Assembly: GCA_900100095.1 (NCBI GenBank)
Contig: FMTN01000014.1
Span: 48,974-112,973, forward strand
Reading direction: 5' to 3'
DNA: 64,000 nt
From: Lachnospiraceae bacterium C10
GTDB lineage: Bacteria; Bacillota; Clostridia; Lachnospirales; Lachnospiraceae
Numbering within the stretch: position 1 is the stretch's first letter; each line of letters opens with the position of its first letter. The translations under genes and the position numbers were made by a program. Shown here one piece after another: positions 35,015-44,212 of this stretch. A model generated the notes under the pieces. That model ran no database searches. It saw only the letters and a program-made list of their open reading frames with translations, and had not been told where the DNA came from.

Positions 35015-37372
35015 ATGGAGATGGTTTCCGAATTAAGAAACATCTTAAATGACCGGCAGTTAGAAGGGGTCCTCCAGACAGAGGGCCCTGTTTTAATCTT
35101 AGCCGGAGCAGGTAGTGGTAAGACAAGAGTTCTGACACACCGTATTGCCTATCTTATGGAGGAAAAGCATGTGGCACCATGGAATATTATGGCGATCACC
35201 TTTACCAATAAGGCGGCAAGAGAGATGCGGGAGCGTGTGAACCGGATTGCAGGCGTGGGAGCAGAGGCTGTATGGGTCAGCACGTTCCATTCCTCCTGTG
35301 TCCGGATTCTGCGCCGTTTTGCTGACAGAATCGGATATGGAACGAATTTTTCCATTTATGATACCGATGATACAAAGACTGTTATGAAGGAAGTCCTCAA
35401 GCAGTTAAACATCGACACCAAGAAATTCAAGGAGAGAATGTTCCTCAATGAGATCAGCAACTGCAAGAACGAGCTGATTGGACCGGAGGACTATGCCGGT
35501 AAGGTGTCGGCGAATCCAAGCGAGAAGATGAAAGCCACCGTGTATCGCGAGTATCAGGCAAGACTTCGGGCGAACAATGCCATGGATTTTGATGACCTGA
35601 TCCTGAATACGGTAAATCTTCTGCGGCTGGATTCGGAGGTCCTGCTCTATTATCAGGAGCGGTTGCACTATATTATGGTGGACGAGTATCAGGATACCAA
35701 CAGCGCGCAGTTTGAGCTGGTACGCCTGTTGTCAGGCGCCCGGAAAAATCTCTGTGTGGTCGGTGATGATGATCAGTCCATTTATAAATTCAGAGGCGCG
35801 AATATCTACAATATTCTGAATTTCGAACGTTATTTCCCGGAGGCAAGGGTCATTCGACTTGAGCAGAACTATCGTTCCAAGGGGAATATCCTTAAGGTGG
35901 CGAATGCGGTCATTCAACATAATAAGGGCCGTAAGGAGAAGAAGCTCTGGACAGAGAAGGAAGCAGGGCAGCTGCCACGCTTCCGGCAGTTCGATTCGGC
36001 CTACGAGGAGGCGGCCTTTATTGCTTCGGATATCAAGAAAAAGGAACGGGCCCTGGAGGCGGACTATAAGGACTTTGCTGTTCTCTACCGGACCAATGCC
36101 CAGTCACGTATTCTGGAAGAGAAGTTTATGCTGGAGAATATTCCGTACAAGATCGTGGGCGGTGTGAACTTCTACCAGAGAAAAGAGATCAAGGATATTC
36201 TTGCATATCTGAAGGCAATCGATAATGTGCGGGATGATGTGGCGGTGCGAAGGATTCTAAACGTGCCAAAGCGTGGAATCGGAGCGACTACGGAAGGCAA
36301 GATCGCAGAGTATGCTCTGGACAACGGACTGTCCTTCTATGAGGCGTTGGAACAGGCAGAGAATAATCCCCAGGTTTTAAGAGCGGCCAAGAAGATAAAG
36401 AGCTTTGTGGACTTTATGGAAGTTTTGTCATCCAAACTGGAATATGAGGGACTGACAGGACTGGTACGGAATATTCTGGATGAAACCGGCTATTATTCAG
36501 AACTTTTGGCAGAGGGAACCGACGAGGCGAAGACACGAATCGAAAATTTAGACGAATTTATATCCAAGACCAGTGACTACGAGAGCTGTTTCCGTATGGA
36601 AAAGGAAGCCGAAGGCGAAACGGTGGATGCAACGAAGATGCTGTCCGGTTTCCTTGAGGAGGTCAGCCTGATTGCGGATATTGATTCAGTGGAGGAAAAC
36701 GATCAGTATGTGGTGCTTATGACATTACATTCAGCCAAGGGACTGGAGTTTCCGTGTGTTTACCTCTCCGGACTTGAGGACGGACTTTTCCCGTCCTTTA
36801 TGTCAATTTCAAGCGAGGACGGCGGAGAGGAAGTGGAAGAAGAACGACGCCTTATGTATGTAGGAATCACCCGTGCCATGGAAACGCTTACGATGACAGC
36901 GGCAAAGGCCCGCATGGTTCGAGGAGAGACCCAGTACCACGCCGTCTCAAGATTTGTAAAAGAGATTCCAAAGGAACTGATCGACGGAACACTTCCGACC
37001 TATGACAAGTCCGCGAACTTTGATTCCTTCTCCTATGATGGAGGAAAGAGGGAAGGCTATGGAAGCCTGGCATATGGCGGCGTTTCCGGTTACGGCGGAG
37101 GCGCACAGGCTATGCGAAGCAAACGACAGCCGAAGGAGACGAGCGCAGCAAGCTATAAAAAGAAGCTGGATACCCTTGTATCGAAGGGAATGGCAACCAA
37201 GACCGAGGGCCTTGCCTACCGGGAGGGAGATCAGGTAAGACATAAAAAATTTGGTGTTGGCGTTGTTCAAAAAATCGTGGACGGCGGCCGTGACTATGAG
37301 GTGACCGTTGCGTTCGAGACCGCTGGTGTCCGGAAGATGTTTGCAGCATTTGCAAAATTAGAAAAGCTGTAA
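35015..37372 (+). CDS. pcrA: UvrD/PcrA-type DNA helicase
   Basis: Superfamily 1A 3'-5' helicase for repair and plasmid or replication-fork maintenance, 785 residues. Walker A is AGAGSGKTRVLTHR, motif Ia TFTNKAAREMRER, Walker B IMVDEYQDTN, motif III VVGDDDQSIYKFRGA, motif IV LEQNYRS, motif V LMTLHSAKGLEF and motif VI EERRLMYVGITRA. The C-terminal tail has a Gly/Tyr-rich linker and a Tudor-like end (GDQVRHKKFGVGVVQ) that binds RNA polymerase in PcrA. GGAAGGA precedes the ATG. Confidence 0.96.
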   Translation: MEMVSELRNILNDRQLEGVLQTEGPVLILAGAGSGKTRVLTHRIAYLMEEKHVAPWNIMAITFTNKAAREMRERVNRIAGVGAEAVWVSTFHSSCVRILRRFADRIGYGTNFSIYDTDDTKTVMKEVLKQLNIDTKKFKERMFLNEISNCKNELIGPEDYAGKVSANPSEKMKATVYREYQARLRANNAMDFDDLILNTVNLLRLDSEVLLYYQERLHYIMVDEYQDTNSAQFELVRLLSGARKNLCVVGDDDQSIYKFRGANIYNILNFERYFPEARVIRLEQNYRSKGNILKVANAVIQHNKGRKEKKLWTEKEAGQLPRFRQFDSAYEEAAFIASDIKKKERALEADYKDFAVLYRTNAQSRILEEKFMLENIPYKIVGGVNFYQRKEIKDILAYLKAIDNVRDDVAVRRILNVPKRGIGATTEGKIAEYALDNGLSFYEALEQAENNPQVLRAAKKIKSFVDFMEVLSSKLEYEGLTGLVRNILDETGYYSELLAEGTDEAKTRIENLDEFISKTSDYESCFRMEKEAEGETVDATKMLSGFLEEVSLIADIDSVEENDQYVVLMTLHSAKGLEFPCVYLSGLEDGLFPSFMSISSEDGGEEVEEERRLMYVGITRAMETLTMTAAKARMVRGETQYHAVSRFVKEIPKELIDGTLPTYDKSANFDSFSYDGGKREGYGSLAYGGVSGYGGGAQAMRSKRQPKETSAASYKKKLDTLVSKGMATKTEGLAYREGDQVRHKKFGVGVVQKIVDGGRDYEVTVAFETAGVRKMFAAFAKLEKL

Positions 37373-37401
37373 TTGCCCTGTCATTTTATGTATGCTATAA
37401 T
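37373..37401 (+). promoter_or_regulatory. Predicted promoter of the small acidic-tail membrane protein gene
   Basis: TTGCCC (37373-37378), 17 bases, TATAAT (37396-37401) with an extended TGC just before it. It starts right after the pcrA stop codon. Confidence 0.65.
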
Positions 37402-37435
37402 TTTTTTAGTTGATGGGTACATAAAGGAGGCTCTC

Positions 37436-37747
37436 ATGAAGGTGATTACAAAGGATGAATTGGCATCTTTGATTGATGTTGATAAGCTGAGAAGTATGGT
37501 TTCCGGTGCGGGTTCCGTTGTGAAGTCGCGTACTCCGTTTTTACTGAAAAAAGAGAAGGAGAAGAGTGATATGAAGAAGCTAGTGAAGGCGATTCTGATC
37601 ATTATTGGCATTTGTGCAGTGATTGGTGGCGCTGCGTATGCACTTTATCGTTATTTTACTCCGGATTATGATGAAGAGTTTGATGACGATTTCGATGATG
37701 CATTTGACGATGACGACGATGATCTTTTCGCTGATGATAAGGATTGA
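37436..37747 (+). CDS. Small membrane protein with acidic tail, unknown function
   Basis: A 103-residue protein with a charged N-terminal half (residues 1-45), one helix at about 46-69 (LVKAILIIIGICAVIGGAAY) and an extremely acidic C-terminus: nearly all of the last 30 residues are Asp, Glu or Phe. No enzyme motif. AAAGGAGG lies five bases before the ATG. It has its own promoter and terminator, so it forms a single-gene unit. Confidence 0.72.
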   Translation: MKVITKDELASLIDVDKLRSMVSGAGSVVKSRTPFLLKKEKEKSDMKKLVKAILIIIGICAVIGGAAYALYRYFTPDYDEEFDDDFDDAFDDDDDDLFADDKD

Positions 37748-37764
37748 TATAGGATGTAATTGGG

Positions 37765-37790
37765 GCCGCAGCCATGGGCTGCGGTCTTTT
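37765..37790 (+). terminator. Intrinsic terminator after the acidic-tail gene
   Basis: CCGCAGCC and GGCTGCGG form a perfect eight-base stem with an ATG loop, followed by TCTTTTC. Confidence 0.78.
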
Positions 37791-37810
37791 CATGTAGGAG
37801 AACAGATTTT

Positions 37811-39370
37811 ATGAAAAAGGGACAGATCCTGGAAGGTAAGGTGGAACGTCTTGCGTTTCCGGCAAAGGCGAAGGTGGTAACACAGGTGGAGGAAGATGGC
37901 GTTACCAGAGAATATACGGCGGCAGTTAAGAATGTACTTCCGGGTCAGAAGATTACCTATCGGCTGACTAGAAAGAGCCACGGAAACTTTAAGGGAGAAG
38001 TGCAGACCATTGTAGAGCACGGACCAAAGGAGAGGGAGAGCGCCTGCCCTCATTTCGGTTTTTCTTCCAAGGAAGGACCTTGTTGCGGCGGTTGTCTCTA
38101 TCAGACACTGTCCTACGAAGACCAACTGAAGCTGAAGGATCAACAGTTGTCAGAGCTGTTTTCCGGAGTTGTTGAAGGCTTTGAGGATATCTATGAGGGC
38201 GTTCTTGCCTCTCCGCAGCAGACGTTCTATCGGAATAAAATGGAATATTCTTTCGGTGACAGCGTAAAAGGCGGTCCGCTGGAACTTGGTATGCATCGCC
38301 GGGGAAGCTTTTATGACGTGCTTACCGTGGATTCCTGCAGGATTGCAGGAGATGGTTTTAATGAGATTCTTGCCGTGACCAAAGATTTCTTTGGTCAGAA
38401 GGGAATGTCGTTCTACCGGAAAGGAAGTCATAGAGGATATCTGCGCCACCTTCTGGTAAGAAAGGGACAGTTTACCGGAGAGGTTCTGGTGGACCTTGTG
38501 ACCGCAGACTATCTTCCGGACAGCTGGGAAAGCGATCAAAACTTTGCGACGAATCCGCGCTACGACGGCTATCGGGATGAGCGGGGCGGACTTCATGGAA
38601 ACCATCCGGAAATGACAGAGGAGGAGAAGGCAGAGGAGAAGGCACTTCTTGCAGAATGGAAGGAGAAGCTGCTGCAATTGGAGCAAAAGGAAGGCTTCAC
38701 CGGGAAATTTGCAGGAATTCTTCATACCAGAAACAATTCTGTTGCCGATACTGTTAAGGACGAGGGAACCGATATCCTGTACGGACAGGACTATTTTACA
38801 GAAAAGCTTCTGGGGCTTTCCTTCAAGGTGACAGCGTTCTCTTTCTTCCAGACCAACTCGGCAGGAGCCCAGGTTCTGTACCAGAAGGCGAGAGACTACA
38901 TTATGGAGGGAGCAGGAGGAGACCTTGGTAATGTGGTTTACGACCTGTATTCGGGAACCGGAACCATTGCTCAGATTCTTTCACCGGCGGCAAAGGAAGT
39001 CATCGGTGTGGAAATTGTAGAGGAAGCCGTTGAAGCGGCAAAGGTCAATGCCGAAGGGAACGGACTTGAGAACTGTCATTTCCTGGCAGGTGATGTACTG
39101 AAGGTGCTGGATGATATTGAAGAGAAGCCGGATTATATTGTGCTTGATCCACCGAGAGAAGGCCTGAATCCAAAGGCAATGACGAAAATCGTAGACTATA
39201 AGGTGCCGGCTCTGATCTATATCGCATGTAAGCCGACCAGTCTTGAGCGCGATCTTCCGTATTTCATGGCACACGGATACAAAGTGAAGCGGCTCTGTGG
39301 AGTGGACATGTTCCCGTTCACGCCGAATCTTGAAGCACTTTGTCTTCTGGTGAAAGAAAATGAGGCATAG
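37811..39370 (+). CDS. 23S rRNA (uracil-5-)-methyltransferase, RlmD/RumA family
   Basis: SAM-dependent uracil-C5 RNA methyltransferase, 519 residues. The N-terminal TRAM domain (about 1-60) is followed by a [4Fe-4S] cysteine set in CPHF...CCGGCLY. The Rossmann domain has DLYSGTGTI (D378), then DPPREGL, and the catalytic nucleophile C473 in YIACKPTSLERDL. A charged insertion of about 50 residues at 255-305 (including MTEEEKAEEKALLAEWKEKL) is longer than in E. coli RlmD. Whether it methylates U1939, U747 or a tRNA position cannot be read from sequence. ATG 37811 follows AGGAGAAC. Confidence 0.88.
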   Translation: MKKGQILEGKVERLAFPAKAKVVTQVEEDGVTREYTAAVKNVLPGQKITYRLTRKSHGNFKGEVQTIVEHGPKERESACPHFGFSSKEGPCCGGCLYQTLSYEDQLKLKDQQLSELFSGVVEGFEDIYEGVLASPQQTFYRNKMEYSFGDSVKGGPLELGMHRRGSFYDVLTVDSCRIAGDGFNEILAVTKDFFGQKGMSFYRKGSHRGYLRHLLVRKGQFTGEVLVDLVTADYLPDSWESDQNFATNPRYDGYRDERGGLHGNHPEMTEEEKAEEKALLAEWKEKLLQLEQKEGFTGKFAGILHTRNNSVADTVKDEGTDILYGQDYFTEKLLGLSFKVTAFSFFQTNSAGAQVLYQKARDYIMEGAGGDLGNVVYDLYSGTGTIAQILSPAAKEVIGVEIVEEAVEAAKVNAEGNGLENCHFLAGDVLKVLDDIEEKPDYIVLDPPREGLNPKAMTKIVDYKVPALIYIACKPTSLERDLPYFMAHGYKVKRLCGVDMFPFTPNLEALCLLVKENEA

Positions 39371-40448
39371 GAATGGAAGAGCCGGAGGATATATCGCAAT
39401 CCTCCTGGCTCTTTTTTGCCTTCCTTATTTTTCTCTGGTGACGGCGGCGGGGAAAGGGATTGTTTCCCTTGAGAATCCATCTGTGAAGGAGTTTTTGACA
39501 AAGGTCTTTTATGTCGATAAGAGATATCGCGTCTCCTGCGTTTTAGATTATGTCGGAAGGGAAAAGGGACGGCAGGATTTACCCCGGCCGGCAGAGATCA
39601 CCTTTCCCCGGACCAAAGGAAAGGTCTGGATCAACCTGCGCCTGAAGGGCGGGAAGCCTGCAATCGGCTGGAAAGAGAAGGTGAAGGGGGGAGACGGAAG
39701 GGCATATGTGTATAATCTTGTTCCCCGGAGCAGGTATGCTTATACCGTACAGGACACCGGGGGAAGAACCATAAAGTCCGGCGTACTTTATACCGGTGGG
39801 ACTCTTCGCATGTGCCGGGTAGATGGTGTTCGAAATGTTCGCGATATCGGAGGCTGGAGAACGGGAGACGGGAGACGGATCCGTTACGGAAAAATATACC
39901 GGGGCGGCGAGCTGGATGGGAAACACCATGTGACGGAAAAAGGGAAACAGACCATGAAAAAGGTGCTGCGCATCGGCGTTGAAGTGGATCTTCGAAAAAA
40001 GAAGGAGACAAAGGACAGGAACAGAAGTGTTTTGGGAAATAAAGTGGCGTACTATCGGTACAGCACCTTATCCTATCGGCTTCCGGATCGTAAAAAAGCA
40101 ACCTACGCAAAGGTGTTTCGAAGGATTTTTCGAAGTGTGGAACAGGAACAGCCGGTCTATCTTCATTGTGTATATGGATGCGATCGAACCGGAACCATAG
40201 CCTTTTTGCTGGAAGGACTGCTGGGAGTCAATGAATCGGATCTGGCCAAGGAGTATGAATTGTCTTCCTTTTATCTGCCGAGAACAAGAGACGGTGCTTT
40301 TAGCGGTTATAGGGAATTGGTACAGGAGATCAAGACCTACCCGGGGGATACGTTGCAGGATAAGATTACCGGTTATTTCCACGGGCTCGGATTTACCGAT
40401 GCTCAGGTGAAACGGTTTAGGGATAGAATGTTGACAGAGGCACCCTGA
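39360..40448 (+). CDS. Secreted tyrosine/dual-specificity phosphatase-like protein
   Basis: A 362-residue protein with a likely signal peptide (basic MRHRNGR then a hydrophobic run to LVTAAGKG). Residues 40-140 look like a beta-sandwich domain, and the phosphatase part runs from RVDGVRNVRDIGG to the end. The P-loop is HCVYGCDRTG with nucleophile C270 and R276, as in the bacterial tyrosine-phosphatase family 3. It probably dephosphorylates a protein or lipid outside the cell. The start overlaps rlmD by 11 bases and no clear ribosome site is seen; the first codons also lie in a terminator hairpin. Confidence 0.78.
   Translation: MRHRNGRAGGYIAILLALFCLPYFSLVTAAGKGIVSLENPSVKEFLTKVFYVDKRYRVSCVLDYVGREKGRQDLPRPAEITFPRTKGKVWINLRLKGGKPAIGWKEKVKGGDGRAYVYNLVPRSRYAYTVQDTGGRTIKSGVLYTGGTLRMCRVDGVRNVRDIGGWRTGDGRRIRYGKIYRGGELDGKHHVTEKGKQTMKKVLRIGVEVDLRKKKETKDRNRSVLGNKVAYYRYSTLSYRLPDRKKATYAKVFRRIFRSVEQEQPVYLHCVYGCDRTGTIAFLLEGLLGVNESDLAKEYELSSFYLPRTRDGAFSGYRELVQEIKTYPGDTLQDKITGYFHGLGFTDAQVKRFRDRMLTEAP
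39377..39417 (+). terminator. Strong terminator inside the phosphatase coding start
   Basis: A 14-pair stem (39377-39390 with 39399-39413, one bulged T) is followed by T-rich sequence. It starts six bases after the rlmD stop but also lies within codons 6-19 of the following gene, which encode the signal peptide. Confidence 0.82.
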
Positions 40449-40494
40449 TGTGATGAATCTAAAATTAACGAAAAATTTGCGTCGGAAATCAGAA

Positions 40495-40523
40495 TTGCAA
40501 AGCAAAAATGCGGATGTTATAAT
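40495..40523 (+). promoter_or_regulatory. Predicted promoter of the GGDEF-EAL gene
   Basis: TTGCAA (40495-40500), 17 bases, TATAAT (40518-40523), with an extended TGT. Confidence 0.75.
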
Positions 40524-40569
40524 GAAGTTTGAGACAATAAAGTAATTCGGTTCCCTTCCTATAAGCGAA

Positions 40570-42198
40570 GTGGATGGATTAATACCCGGTGATACTATGA
40601 TTGAGACGAAGGAATACACCATAACAGAACTTGTTAAGACGATATCTATGATGAATAAGGTCTACGATCTGGTGCGCCTTGTGGATCCGAAGGAATGCTG
40701 CCAACTTTCGTTGGAAGATAATCATGTAGTATACAACAGGATCTGTTATACGTTATGGGATGCAAGAAGCCGCTGCAGGGAATGCAGTAGCTATCAGGCT
40801 TGTTTATCCGGACGTAGAAAGGACCGGGTGGAATTATACCGTGGACAGATCTACCGGATTCAGTCGATTCCGATTGTGATCCGTCAGGAGAATGGGGAGG
40901 AGATAGCCTGCGCCCTGGAACTGATTATGGTTCATGATGCGACAGAAGCGGAGAAGGAATCCTATGAAGACAAGGAACAAAAAGAAACCGGTTACGAAGC
41001 AATCAAAAACGATCCTTTGACAGGACTTTACAACTGGGAGGGCTTTTCACAGACAGCCCGACAGATGCTTGAAAACAGTACGGAGCCGCTGGATCTGGTC
41101 ATCTCAGAAGTGGTGCAGTATAATCTGGTCGAAGCTTTATTCGGAAGTGAAGTGCTTGACCAGGTTCTTTTGGGAATAGCGAATATCTGCAGAGAATACG
41201 ATGCAAGTTTGCATCTTTTTGGACGCCTGCAAAAGGGGCGCTATATCATGCTGGTAAGTCATAATACCTTCCAGCCCGAGAACATTCAGGATGGAATGCG
41301 AAAGGTGGGAGAGATGTTGACGGATTCCATGTTCCGCCTTCAGGTGAGAAGTGGAGTATACTGCATTGAAGAGAAAGAAATCTCTATTCAGGAAATGATC
41401 AATCGGGCACTTCTGGCTCTGGATAAGGTGCGGAATGCTCCTACAGAAGTGATTGCCTGGTTTGATGAGGACATGAAGCGGACGCTGGAGCAGAAGAAGA
41501 AATTTATCCGGGGGTTTGACCAGGCAATTCGGGACGGAGAATATCACCTCTTCTTAAAACCTATGTGGGGAGAGGATGGCATGATTGAGGGAGCGCAGGC
41601 GACCTCCTGTCGTGTTCGAAGCGATGGCTCTATCGACAATCCGGCAGATTTTTTAAAGTCGCTGGAAGAGGCCGGGCTTGTGGCGAAACTGGACCGCTAT
41701 ATCTGGGAGAGGGCTGTAGCCTTGCTATCCCGCTGGAAGAATGTGGGGATGAAAGACCTTCTCATTTCGGTTAAAGTGTCGGCGGCGGACTTTTACTATA
41801 TGGATGTTGTCGCTGTCCTACAGGAACTGGTAGAGCGGTATGATGTCCGTCCGGAGCAGTTATGGATGGAGATCAAGGAAAAGTCACTGTTTTCAGATCA
41901 GAAACGGCTGACAGCGGAACTTGAGAGGATTCAGAAGGCCGGATTCCCGGTGGTTGTGGATGATTTCGGGAAAGCCTCGTCAGCACTGTCGGTTTTGACA
42001 CAGGTGAAGATCCATGCGGTAAAGCTGGATCGAAGCTACGTTTTGGATGTGGAAGAATCCGGAAAAGTGGATCAGCTTTTTGGAGCCATACTGGCTATGG
42101 CAGAGGCTCTTAATGTCCGGGTGATAACAAAGGGTGAGAAGGTGCAGCCGATACCGGTAAGAGCCTTTGAAAAGCAATATCTGCACCATCAGTCATGA
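40570..42198 (+). CDS. Degenerate GGDEF-EAL protein
   Basis: A 542-residue soluble protein. The N-terminal 130 residues hold a Cys-rich patch (CRECSSYQACLSG) in a PAS-like position. A GGDEF-fold domain follows (NDPLTGLYNWEGFSQ) but its active loop reads FGRLQKGRYIM instead of GGDEF. The EAL-fold domain begins FIRGFDQAIRDGEYHLFLKP, but the EAL triad is Q343-A-T and the later catalytic region is shortened, ending shortly after VITKGEKV. Both c-di-GMP activities should be lost, so it is likely a binding or regulatory protein. Start at 40570 or 40597; neither has a strong ribosome site. Confidence 0.8.
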   Translation: MDGLIPGDTMIETKEYTITELVKTISMMNKVYDLVRLVDPKECCQLSLEDNHVVYNRICYTLWDARSRCRECSSYQACLSGRRKDRVELYRGQIYRIQSIPIVIRQENGEEIACALELIMVHDATEAEKESYEDKEQKETGYEAIKNDPLTGLYNWEGFSQTARQMLENSTEPLDLVISEVVQYNLVEALFGSEVLDQVLLGIANICREYDASLHLFGRLQKGRYIMLVSHNTFQPENIQDGMRKVGEMLTDSMFRLQVRSGVYCIEEKEISIQEMINRALLALDKVRNAPTEVIAWFDEDMKRTLEQKKKFIRGFDQAIRDGEYHLFLKPMWGEDGMIEGAQATSCRVRSDGSIDNPADFLKSLEEAGLVAKLDRYIWERAVALLSRWKNVGMKDLLISVKVSAADFYYMDVVAVLQELVERYDVRPEQLWMEIKEKSLFSDQKRLTAELERIQKAGFPVVVDDFGKASSALSVLTQVKIHAVKLDRSYVLDVEESGKVDQLFGAILAMAEALNVRVITKGEKVQPIPVRAFEKQYLHHQS

Positions 42199-42482
42199 AT
42201 TCCGTAGGCGGGATTATCCTGATAATCGTCGCTTTTTTGATTCAGCCAGGTAATAATTTCATTCATACCGTCTTCTGAGAAGTCGGCGCGAAAGGTGATT
42301 TTTTGTGTATCATCGGTGTGGTCGAAGCTGTAAGGCCCCGGCCAGATGGTACATACCAGTTCCTTCGTGCCGGCTTCTTTGTCTTCTTCCTTGGCAATGC
42401 GATAGCGCATCTGTCCGTCGCTTCCGGTGTATGGGGATCGCTCATAAAAACCTAAGGATAAGAGATCTTCGCGCTTTGTCAT
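42189..42482 (-). CDS. Small protein of unknown function
   Basis: A 97-residue soluble protein, MTKREDLLSLGFYERSPYTG at the start and a C-terminal acidic helix. No family recognised. An in-frame ATG at 42515 exists, but AAAGGA sits eight bases before 42482, which I prefer. The 3' end overlaps the convergent GGDEF-EAL gene by 10 bases with no terminator between them. Divergent from the PLC-like gene. Confidence 0.65.
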   Translation of the reverse strand: MTKREDLLSLGFYERSPYTGSDGQMRYRIAKEEDKEAGTKELVCTIWPGPYSFDHTDDTQKITFRADFSEDGMNEIITWLNQKSDDYQDNPAYGIHD

Positions 42483-42586
42483 ATTCGTAGTCCTTTGCTG
42501 TAAAAAATTCTTCATTTGTGATAGTATTTGTAAGGTGTCAGTCTAACAGCTGACTTAGGTAGTATAACATAGAATAAAGGAGTCAC

Positions 42587-43615
42587 ATGAAACATTTATC
42601 TAGTAAAAGAATCCTATCGATGGTATTGCTGGCGGTTGTTGTATTGGCTGGATGCATCGGTACCTACCGTCTGGATGCGAATGCACAGGGGGCGGAGATG
42701 ATACAGACGACCGAATGGATGATGAACATTCCGGATGATACCAGACTTTCCTCTATTACAATTCCGGGAACACACAGCAGTGGAAGTGCACATGTTTTTC
42801 CGGGCTATTTTTTACAGTGTCAGAAGCTGAGCATTGCAGATCAGCTGGTACGGGGATACCGGTATCTGGATGTACGTCTGGCAATTGACAATAACGGCAA
42901 ACAGGCCAAGCTGTATTTTAAGAATAATATCGGGGATTGCCGGAAGAAGGGCTTTATCTTTTCCGGAAAACTCTATTTCAATGATGTGCTGGAGCAGATC
43001 TACGCCTTCTTGCAGGCACATCCTTCCGAGACGGTGATTTTCAGTGTAAAAGATGAGGATCCCAAGGATGATGCAAAGGAATTTGAGAGTCTTTTATTTT
43101 CAGAGATCCGTAAGAACAGGGACAGATGGTATCTTCATAATACCATTCCATCCCTTGGAGCCGTCAGAGGGAAAGTGGTGCTTGCCAGCCGTTTTTCCGA
43201 TGTGAATACATACGGGGATACGGGGATCAACTTAAACTGGGAGAGCCAGGATAATACCGATCCGGTGGATCTGCCTTACGAGGTGGGAAGCATCAACGGA
43301 ACGCAGAAGATCTGGGTGCAGGATCGCTACCACTACAATACAGAGGAGAAGATTGACGCAGTACAGGACATGATTGCGAATGTCCAGGCGGATGATACAA
43401 CCTTCACCCTAAACTTTTTGTCAACCGTGGGAGATGGATGGATGACCCATCCGAAGCATTATGCGGATATCGTAAACGACGCACTTCTGAAAACAAAACT
43501 GTATCCAAATACCAGTTACGGTGTAATCATCGTTGACTTTGGAACGAAGGATATCGCGCAGCATATCTATATGTCGAATTTTAAAGCGCAGGAACCGAAA
43601 GGAGAGGAAGAGTAA
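42587..43615 (+). CDS. PI-PLC X-domain-like lipoprotein
   Basis: A 342-residue exported protein with lipoprotein signal (VVVLAGC, C23). The mature part resembles bacterial phosphatidylinositol-specific phospholipase C: H63 in IPGTHSSGSA is the first catalytic His, GYRYLDVRL the substrate-binding strand, and AHPSETVIFSVKDE the later signature. At the expected place of the second catalytic His the sequence reads KLYFKNNIGDC, with no His. It may be inactive or use another acid. TAAAGGAG precedes the ATG. The next gene starts right after the stop. Confidence 0.8.
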   Translation: MKHLSSKRILSMVLLAVVVLAGCIGTYRLDANAQGAEMIQTTEWMMNIPDDTRLSSITIPGTHSSGSAHVFPGYFLQCQKLSIADQLVRGYRYLDVRLAIDNNGKQAKLYFKNNIGDCRKKGFIFSGKLYFNDVLEQIYAFLQAHPSETVIFSVKDEDPKDDAKEFESLLFSEIRKNRDRWYLHNTIPSLGAVRGKVVLASRFSDVNTYGDTGINLNWESQDNTDPVDLPYEVGSINGTQKIWVQDRYHYNTEEKIDAVQDMIANVQADDTTFTLNFLSTVGDGWMTHPKHYADIVNDALLKTKLYPNTSYGVIIVDFGTKDIAQHIYMSNFKAQEPKGEEE

Positions 43616-44200
43616 ATGTCACAGTTTGATCCACAGCCGGGAGAGAAGTTCCGGCACTTTAAGGGGAATCTGTATCAGATCATCTGTCGGGCGACACATT
43701 CTGAAACAAACGAAGACCTTGTAATCTATCAGGCTTTGTATGGAGACTTTGGAATCTATGCAAGACCCTGTTCCATGTTCACGTCGGAAGTTGATCATGA
43801 CAAATATCCGGATGTGGCGCAACAGTACCGGTTTATGCTGTTGTCCGAACTGAAAAAACAGTCCCAGATGACAGAACTTACTAAGAAGGAAGCAAAGGAT
43901 ATCGCGACGGCTGTATCTTCTCTTATGCAGGAGGAGACTAAGGAGGAAGATGACTATGTTCCGGATCAGGATCCGGCCATGGTTCATATGCTTAAATTCC
44001 TTGACACCGATGACTTTGAAGAAAAATACCGTATTGTAAAAGAGATGGCAGTCCAAAATGAATTGAATGACACTTTCATCGACAACATGGCTGCATCCAT
44101 GGATCTGGTTATCGGAGACGGTTCACTTGAGGATCGGACGAGTCAGTTGATGATCTGTATATCGACAAGAAAGCGGTTTGAAAGTACAAGACTTCGTTAG
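43616..44200 (+). CDS. DUF1653 family protein
   Basis: A 194-residue protein whose first 65 residues form the DUF1653 domain (PGEKFRHFKGNLYQIICRATHSET, EDLVIYQALYGDFGIYARP). The rest is acidic and helical with no known domain. The ATG comes directly after the TAA of the PLC-like gene, and AGGAG-like purines lie within the end of that gene. Function unknown. Confidence 0.82.
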   Translation: MSQFDPQPGEKFRHFKGNLYQIICRATHSETNEDLVIYQALYGDFGIYARPCSMFTSEVDHDKYPDVAQQYRFMLLSELKKQSQMTELTKKEAKDIATAVSSLMQEETKEEDDYVPDQDPAMVHMLKFLDTDDFEEKYRIVKEMAVQNELNDTFIDNMAASMDLVIGDGSLEDRTSQLMICISTRKRFESTRLR

Positions 44201-44212
44201 ACGGAGGGTACA

